From: JBBQYA01 sp038209155
GTDB taxonomy: Bacteria; Bacteroidota; Bacteroidia; Sphingobacteriales; Sphingobacteriaceae
DNA: 21,560 nucleotides
Assembly (NCBI GenBank): GCA_038209155.1
Contig: JBBQYA010000047.1
Location: 1 to 21,560, forward strand
Reading direction: 5' to 3'
The translations under genes were made by a program, and so were the position numbers. This document shows positions 17,449 through 21,560 of the stretch, piece after piece. The notes beneath the pieces were generated by a model. It had not been told where the DNA came from and ran no database searches. It saw nothing but the letters and a program-made list of their open reading frames with translations. Each line of letters starts with the position of its first letter. Position 1 is the stretch's first letter.

Positions 17449-17835
17449 AAGGTAGAGTTTTTATTTGCGAAACGAGTAAGAACAATTGATTAACACTAAG
17501 TTTATTTGAAGAAATACATATTGATTTTTTTTCAATTCGTATAAAAAATTAAATAAATAACAATCAAAATATTTTTCTTTAGACCATTCTTTTATTCAAA
17601 CTATTTCTATAAAATTAAATATAATGAATTGATTACAAAGAAATTAGAACATTTTATTTTCTTATCTCAAATTTTATTATTTAAATTTCCCCATTTAAAA
17701 GATATAACAGTTAAACAGAGAATTCTGATTTTTATGGACTTAATTTTCTAAGCCTAACGAAAATAAATTAAGTTTAAATTCTTTTTTATTTTAAAAACAA
17801 TCTCAAAATATTCTTAATTAAATAAATGTAAGTTT
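17449..17835. other. Convergent AT-rich gap between dedA and the phospholipase-like gene
   Basis: About 390 bases lie between two convergent genes. I see no GC-rich terminator hairpin, RNA gene or reading frame of note. Confidence 0.4.
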
Positions 17836-18813
17836 TTAAGGATTATTCGGTTCTGGTCTTCCTATAATTTTCCCTTCCCTAAATAATTTTTCCTCTTTCA
17901 CTATTCGTTCACGCTCCTCCGCACCTTGCTGTTTATTCAAAAGATTTTTCAATTTTGGTTGGCCAGCATCTACCCAAGCAGTATACCAAAAACTCGCAGT
18001 CGCATGAATGGCAGCACGCATTCTCCGCTCCACCATGCCGTTCAATCTTTGGTGGTAGCTAGTTGCAAACTCATCCGAATAATCACGAATCATTTTGCCA
18101 TTTCTATTCACAAAACTGTACTTTTTATCCGATCCATATTCTGCTGTCAATTCTTTTTCAAATAATAAAACCGAATCTAAAGCATCATTACTCTGCTTAA
18201 TTATTTTCCACGCTTCCTCCAGCGGATCTTCGATGTAGTAAGGTTTACCTACAAAAAAATCATACGAATCTGCAGCAAACATTTCAGGCAAACGGCTTTC
18301 CCAAAAGCCATGAATACCAACTTGGTTCGTCATCTGACCATTATAATTTTCAGTAGTATGCAGCGGAACATGCGCATCGCCAATGTAATGACCCAAATCT
18401 GCCGACAAGCGCAAAATCTCCGACGAATCTCTCGCCTTGAAAGCATCCGTAAGTCGGTACATCATTTTTTGAATATGCCAAGGCAAAATTCCATACGCCT
18501 TCAAAGTATCCTCCGAATATTTCGCCACCGCATCTTTCCATTTATGCGGAATACTATCAAACGGATTTTTTCCAAAATGATCCGCATCCAAATAATGTCT
18601 TGGCGCCTCATCAGGATTTGCATATCGCCGTTTATCAGGATCTACAGCATGTACGGTCACATATTCAATATTACTTTTGTAAAAACCGATCATAGAACTC
18701 GGCAACGTGAATACCGCCAAACGGTTTATTTGTTGGTGTGCCCAAAATCCCCAGCCAGATGCCAGTGTCACAAAAAGCACAACAAAAAGCCCTGTTCCCA
18801 AAAATTTTTTCAT
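17836..18813 (-). CDS. Exported zinc-dependent phospholipase C / S1-P1 nuclease-like enzyme
   Basis: I choose the ATG at 18813, because it opens directly with a signal peptide (MKKFLGTGLFVVLFVTLASG); an upstream ATG at 18840 adds nine hydrophobic residues ahead of it. The mature protein would begin WGFWAHQQINR, so the new N-terminus is Trp, the N-terminal zinc ligand in this superfamily. Other likely ligands are His26, Asp60, His73, the LGHYIGDAHVPLH block (His142, Asp146, His148, His152) and HGFWES (His168, Glu172). This trinuclear-zinc pattern is shared by phospholipase C and S1/P1 nuclease; the spacing fits the Bacteroidota S1/P1-like group of about 320-370 residues. It probably hydrolyses phosphodiester bonds in lipid or nucleic acid in the periplasm or outside; which one cannot be decided. 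At 325 residues it is of normal length, and it appears monocistronic. Confidence 0.87.
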   Translation of the reverse strand: MKKFLGTGLFVVLFVTLASGWGFWAHQQINRLAVFTLPSSMIGFYKSNIEYVTVHAVDPDKRRYANPDEAPRHYLDADHFGKNPFDSIPHKWKDAVAKYSEDTLKAYGILPWHIQKMMYRLTDAFKARDSSEILRLSADLGHYIGDAHVPLHTTENYNGQMTNQVGIHGFWESRLPEMFAADSYDFFVGKPYYIEDPLEEAWKIIKQSNDALDSVLLFEKELTAEYGSDKKYSFVNRNGKMIRDYSDEFATSYHQRLNGMVERRMRAAIHATASFWYTAWVDAGQPKLKNLLNKQQGAEERERIVKEEKLFREGKIIGRPEPNNP

Positions 18814-18959
18814 GCTTAAAAGTAAATAAAAAAGGATCATTGAAAAACTGAAATTTAAATTTTAATTTACTGAAAATAGAAGACATCAAATCTTTGCTTT
18901 TTAACCATAAATCGTCGATTCACTAGATTTAGACTTTCTCAATCAATTTTATTTTTTTT

Positions 18960-19140
18960 GGCGTGCCCTCCCAAGCCAAGCAATTAAGAGAATACATCCT
19001 AAAAGAAAATTTAAAACCTTCCAATCATTTTCAATAGTTTGGGAAAGGCTTGGCAGGTCAGGCTGTACGCTATATCTTTTTGTTGAAAAAACAAAAAGGA
19101 TGTCGCTTCCATCCTTCACGCGAGGGAGAGAGGATTGATG
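18960..19140. repeat. Second dispersed hairpin element, with an outer inverted repeat
   Basis: The core (about 19048-19118) folds as GCTATATCTTTTTGTT pairing with AACAAAAAGGATGTCGC around a short A-rich loop. Read on the minus strand it follows the 10027-10110 element almost step for step, including GCGACATCC, AAAAAGATATAGCG and TACAGC. To its left, GCCAAGC near 18974 pairs with GCTTGGC near 19048, making a larger nested structure of some 170 bases. A minus-strand frame across it (18949-19149) is probably an accident of the repeat. Confidence 0.7.
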
Positions 19141-19284
19141 CTTTTTCAATGCTCTGAATAAAAATAGTTGTCATTAAAATCAAACCTTTTTCACATTGAT
19201 AAGAATATATCTTAGCAAAATCAATTTTTGTTCATTACTAATAACATATACTTTCATTTTAAAAACCAAATTATCTTAATAAAA

Positions 19285-19484
19285 AGATTGTCTTTCATTA
19301 AATCAACCTCATTACTTTATTAAAAATTTCTGAAATAAGATAATAAAGTTCAAAAATCAACTAAAGATTAACCTTCATTAAATCAACCTCATTACTTTAT
19401 TAAAAATTTCTAAAATAAGATAATAAGGTTCAAAAATCAAGGTAGATTTAACATTATGAAGGTAATAAGGTTCAAAAACAAGGT
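19285..19484. repeat. 80-bp-period direct repeat with a partial third copy and inverted arm
   Basis: Two 76-base copies (19285-19360 and 19365-19440) differ at only a few positions. They share TTCATTAAATCAACCTCATT, TTAAAAATTTCT and TTCAAAAATCAA. A shorter third copy of the TAATAAGGTTCAAAAA end lies at about 19462-19484. The segment GGTAGATTTAAC...ATGAAGGTAA (about 19441-19465) resembles the reverse complement of the left part of copy two, so copy two could fold into a long AT-rich stem. It lies in a gene-free stretch upstream of the phospholipase-like gene and downstream of the toxin gene. Function unknown. Confidence 0.75.
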
Positions 19485-19633
19485 ATTTTTTTTATTAAAT
19501 CATAATAAGTGCTTTAATAAATAATTTAATTTTTACCTAATTGTCTAATTGTAACTCAAATTATTCATTTCTATCCATACTATTTATGGTCAAAATATTT
19601 CGGTGTAACTAAATGAATCATTTACCAAACTGA

Positions 19634-19902
19634 CTATGGAAAGATGTTGTAAACGTCTTTTCTATGTTCAACGATTATAAGAACCAAATTTTGCTTTCTT
19701 TTTTTTCAAAACCAATTCTATAATCTCCTACTTTAATTCTATAATATGAATTGAAGCCTCTTAATTTTTTAATAGATGATATTTCTTCAATTTTATCTGC
19801 TTTTTCAAGTTTTATAATTGCGGATTTAACTCTTTTTAAAACCGATGGTTCCTTTATTTTACTTAGAGATTTGCTAAATGATTTGTCGAATTCAACTATC
19901 AT
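19634..19902 (-). pseudogene. RelE/ParE-superfamily toxin, frameshifted near the C-terminus
   Basis: The main frame (19675-19902) gives 75 residues with a RelE/ParE toxin pattern: MIVEFDKSFSKSLSKIKEP, then a helical pair, then KKLRGFNSYYRIKVGDYRIGF. It stops right after KIWFL. Shifting by one base at the stop restores the usual family ending, IIVEHRKDVYNIFP, followed by TAG at 19634. The missing tail contains the conserved HRKD-IY-FP block. The simplest reading is a one-base deletion near 19678 that truncates the toxin by about 15 residues and probably inactivates it. A programmed -1 shift would also join the frames, but I see no canonical slippery heptamer. The start overlaps the antitoxin stop by four bases (ATGA), the normal order for this kind of pair. 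A sequencing error cannot be excluded. Confidence 0.82.
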
Positions 19903-20096
19903 TTTTCTTTTAACATCTTCATAATAGACTCTCTCGAAACCAATTCATTTGTTTTTTCAGTGTCCATTTTAGAACCCAAAACAAAATCTTCATATTGTTC
20001 CTCATCTAAGCTTATTACGCTTGCTCCAAGTTTTTCAGCAAGTTCCTTTAGCAGTTTATTGCTTTGGCTATCAGCTTTTATAATTATTGCGCTCAT
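19899..20096 (-). CDS. Antitoxin partner of the RelE/ParE-type toxin (DUF2683-like)
   Basis: A 65-residue protein immediately upstream of and overlapping the toxin gene. It opens with a short beta strand (MSAIIIKADSQSN), then a helix LLKELAEKLGASV, a linker ISLDEEQYEDFVLGSKMD, and a C-terminal helix with VSRESIMKMLKEK. This layout matches the DUF2683 antitoxins that I recall beside RelE toxins in Bacteroidota. The N-terminus would dimerise and bind its own promoter while the C-terminal helix covers the toxin; this is family inference. A -7 box (TATGTTTG, 20114-20121, minus strand) lies 17 bases upstream of the start. The gene is intact although the toxin is not, so it may persist as an orphan antitoxin. 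Confidence 0.75.
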   Translation of the reverse strand: MSAIIIKADSQSNKLLKELAEKLGASVISLDEEQYEDFVLGSKMDTEKTNELVSRESIMKMLKEK

Positions 20097-20113
20097 ACTA
20101 TTTGAAATTTAAT

Positions 20114-20121
20114 CAAACATA
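20114..20121 (-). promoter_or_regulatory. -7 promoter element of the toxin-antitoxin operon
   Basis: On the minus strand TATGTTTG fits TAnnTTTG exactly and lies 17 bases before the antitoxin ATG. No TTTG is found at the expected -33 distance, which lowers certainty. Confidence 0.5.
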
Positions 20122-20156
20122 ATCAAATAAATTTTCAGTTTAATAGTTCAACACGC

Positions 20157-20291
20157 CTAACCGATTTCATTTGCAATATTTGCCATTAAAATAAATAGAT
20201 GTTTAAAATAATCGCTTCCTGCTCCTGGCTTTTCTACCCCGGCAGTGTTACCAAAACTGCAACCCAGAATATCTGGCGGTGTAGCACAGTT
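20157..20291 (-). repeat. GC-rich fragment with an open minus-strand frame, probably a dispersed repeat remnant
   Basis: About 80 bases (20208-20288) are close to half G/C, unlike the roughly 25-30% around them. On the minus strand they read openly as ATPPDILGCSFGNTAGVEKP then GAGSDYFKHLFILMANIANE and a TAG at 20157; upstream the frame is blocked by several TAA. There is no start codon for a full gene. I recall similar TPPD-FG-FGNTAG peptides as over-called frames inside dispersed Bacteroidota repeats, so a repeat fragment is likelier than the end of a real protein. CCAGA...TCTGG and GCAGT...ACTGC give two small hairpins. Confidence 0.45.
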
Positions 20292-20493
20292 TTATTATTA
20301 TTATTGAGAAGCAATAATTGATAATAGCAATAGCCTCGATAATCCTTATTTGGAGCAACCAACAATTTTTTTTTTGTTTAAATTAATAAAAGCTAACATA
20401 GACTTAACAAATTCTTAATCTACCAAACAAAAAAATTATATATTTTTCTTTGACAAGAATCTATAAACTTATACACTCAATAAATTATATATC

Positions 20494-20790
20494 ATGAAAA
20501 AGCTAATTTTATTTTATAGATTTTTTGACTTTTCTAGAACAAGTTTTGCTAAAGAATTAGAAAGCAAAAAAGATTTTGATCAAGAATTTACAAAAGAATA
20601 GGTAACTCAACCTCAAAACATTATTAGATAGTTCAGATGTTTAGACAACGTTTGATTATAAATTTTTTCCAAAAGTTTCAGATTTGTATAAATTTCTTTT
20701 ATCTCAACCAAGGATTAATCTAAAAAAGAGTGACCAAACAGTATTTAGAAAAATTCCTCCAGTAGAATAAAAAGTTGATGGTTTTAATTA
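20494..20790 (+). pseudogene. Decayed gene for a small exported protein
   Basis: An ATG at 20494 opens MKKLILFYRFFDFSRTSFAK, which looks like a damaged signal peptide ending near SFAKE, and the frame stops at 20601 after 35 residues. Further on another frame gives FDYKFFPKVSDLYKFLLSQP and then SDQTVFRKIPPVE before a stop, with base use typical of coding DNA. Together they suggest one protein of about 95 residues broken by at least one frameshift and internal stops. I do not recognise the family. TTTCTTTG lies some 40 bases upstream and could be a weak -7 box. Confidence 0.45.
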
Positions 20791-20888
20791 AAAATGAATA
20801 TCCTTACTTAAATTCGATGGTCAAGAGATCAATTTTTAGCATTCTATTTCCATTAAAATGTTGATATAAACATTCATTTCAATTTCAT

Positions 20889-20920
20889 TTTGTTAATTAA
20901 AAATTATTCTTCTATATTTG
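20889..20920 (+). promoter_or_regulatory. Promoter of rpsT
   Basis: TTTG (20889-20892) and TATATTTG (20913-20920) match the Bacteroidota -33/-7 consensus TTTG and TAnnTTTG exactly, with 20 bases between them, a normal spacing. The -7 box lies 27 bases before the rpsT ATG. It is the best promoter in the window. Confidence 0.85.
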
Positions 20921-20947
20921 CACCTCCAAAAAAAATTGAATTAAAAA

Positions 20948-21202
20948 ATGGCAAATCATAAATCGTCAATCAAAAGAATCAGAAGCAACGCAGCTAAAAG
21001 ACTACGTAACCGATACCAAGCTAAGACTACAAGAAATGCAGTAAAGCGTTTGAGAGCTGTTACTACTAAGTCAGAAGGTGTAGAATTATTGCCAAAAGTG
21101 ATTTCAATGATCGATAGATTGGCTAAAAAGAACATTATTCACAAAAACAAAGCTTCTAACAATAAGTCGAAATTGACAAAATTCGTTAGCAAACTTGTTT
21201 AA
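20948..21202 (+). CDS. rpsT: 30S ribosomal protein S20
   Basis: Binds 16S rRNA near the 5' domain and assists early 30S assembly. The 84-residue, strongly basic, all-helical protein has the standard start MANHKSSIKRIRSNAAKRLR, then NRYQAKTTRNAVKRLR, and ends with AKKNIIHKNKASNNKSKLTK in the usual S20 layout. Length is normal. It is flanked by its own strong promoter and a strong intrinsic terminator, so it is transcribed alone. Confidence 0.98.
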   Translation: MANHKSSIKRIRSNAAKRLRNRYQAKTTRNAVKRLRAVTTKSEGVELLPKVISMIDRLAKKNIIHKNKASNNKSKLTKFVSKLV

Positions 21203-21221
21203 TTATACAATCCCATTCAAA

Positions 21222-21259
21222 AAAAATCCTGATTCGAATAGAATCAGGATTTTTTTTTT
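21222..21259 (+). terminator. Intrinsic terminator of rpsT
   Basis: TCCTGATTC (21227-21235) and GAATCAGGA (21241-21249) form a perfect 9-bp stem with a 5-base loop, extended by A/T pairs and followed by about ten T. It lies 24 bases after the rpsT stop. The preceding A run would also let it work on the minus strand. Confidence 0.93.
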
Positions 21260-21319
21260 GCTTTTTTTGTTTGAATTCTAAATGAATATAGAAAGCCTGA
21301 AAAATATTTAACTTAACGA

Positions 21320-21466
21320 TTACGGCTTTATTATCGCAATTTTATTGTCCTTCATAATCACAATTTCTCCGTTTATTTTTCTCTTATCTTCTAAAAGTTT
21401 TTGGTAAGATTTTTCTAAACCAAGTAAAATCTTTCTTTTTTGTTCTTGAAAATCAGTTGGTTTCAT
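21320..21466 (-). CDS. Small basic protein of unknown function, 48 aa
   Basis: Translated by hand: MKPTDFQEQKRKILLGLEKS, then YQKLLEDKRKINGEIVIMKD and NKIAIIKP, ending in TAA. It has an amphipathic Lys/Glu-rich helix followed by a short strand pair (EIVIMKDNKIAIIKP). It resembles small partner proteins in toxin-antitoxin-like pairs that I recall with a K-NSP-IV-K-GKI-I-P ending, but I do not know its function. Its start lies inside the end of the next gene upstream, with a 14-base overlap, so the two form one operon. Codon use looks genuine. Its 3' end faces rpsT, and the rpsT terminator lies in between. Confidence 0.6.
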   Translation of the reverse strand: MKPTDFQEQKRKILLGLEKSYQKLLEDKRKINGEIVIMKDNKIAIIKP

Positions 21467-21560
21467 TTTTATATTTCATTAAATTATTAAACGTATTCTC
21501 ATTAAAGATTTTGATAGATCTATTTATTTTTTCTGCTATTATTTCATGTTTACCTTCTGA
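21453..21560 (-). CDS. Unidentified protein, C-terminal 35 residues only
   Basis: The frame is open from the right edge to a TGA at 21453 and reads SEGKHEIIAEKINRSIKIFN then ENTFNNLMKYKNETN. It is helix-prone and charged, with no recognisable motif. It overlaps the start of the 48-residue gene by 14 bases, which supports both being real and coupled. The rest of the gene lies beyond the window. Confidence 0.5.
   Translation of the reverse strand, partial: SEGKHEIIAEKINRSIKIFNENTFNNLMKYKNETN

Noticed and set aside
18814..18840. Longer N-terminus for the phospholipase-like protein, starting at 18840
   Set aside because: The ATG at 18813 starts exactly at the basic n-region of the signal peptide, and the extra nine residues add nothing.
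18949..19149. 66-residue minus-strand frame
   Set aside because: It lies wholly inside the nested hairpin element and both halves follow the repeat; the apparent membrane segment falls in its spacer.
20208..20290. A structured RNA or tRNA in the GC-rich island
   Set aside because: The two small hairpins do not form a cloverleaf, and no T-arm GTTC-type motif or CCA end is present.

Overview
The window is AT-rich (I estimate about 30% GC) DNA from a Bacteroidota chromosome. The evidence is the gldA-gldF-gldG set, a DUF4340 gene beside dnaN, -7 promoter elements of the Bacteroidota type TAnnTTTG (clear at rpsT, likely elsewhere) and dispersed hairpin repeats of a kind I associate with this phylum. 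I cannot name the genus; low-GC Flavobacteriia or Chitinophagia are both possible.

Left part (1-6401, minus strand): a type I Wadjet anti-plasmid operon, jetA-jetB-jetC-jetD. All four genes overlap their neighbours, and jetD runs off the left edge. JetA, JetB and JetC form a MukF/MukE/MukB-like SMC complex that senses and extrudes loops on small circular DNA, and JetD is the Toprim nuclease that cuts it. The visible ATPase and nuclease motifs are intact.

Middle (6402-10851): a plus-strand glycyl-tRNA synthetase whose best -7 box almost touches its start codon; a wrecked VOC/glyoxalase-like gene; a small minus-strand protein of unknown function; a minus-strand lipoprotein with two DUF305 domains; and about 1 kb without genes that carries five copies of a ~120-bp tandem repeat grown from a long hairpin element.

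Core block (10852-17448, plus strand): gldA, gldF and gldG encode the Gld ABC transporter, followed by a DUF4340 membrane-anchored protein, dnaN (sliding clamp) and a DedA-family membrane protein.

Right part (17449-21560): an exported zinc-dependent phospholipase C/S1-P1-nuclease-like enzyme on the minus strand; a decaying accessory stretch with a second copy of the hairpin element, an 80-bp-period direct repeat, a toxin-antitoxin pair whose RelE/ParE-type toxin has a one-base frameshift, a GC-rich repeat fragment and a decayed exported-protein gene; then rpsT (S20) with a clear promoter and terminator, and two small overlapping minus-strand genes at the edge.

The strongest system here, Wadjet, is already described. 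I found no convincing new multi-gene system. The least explained items are the 120-bp array with its dispersed hairpin family, the GC-rich fragment near 20.2 kb, and the small genes at 8.6 kb and 21.4 kb.
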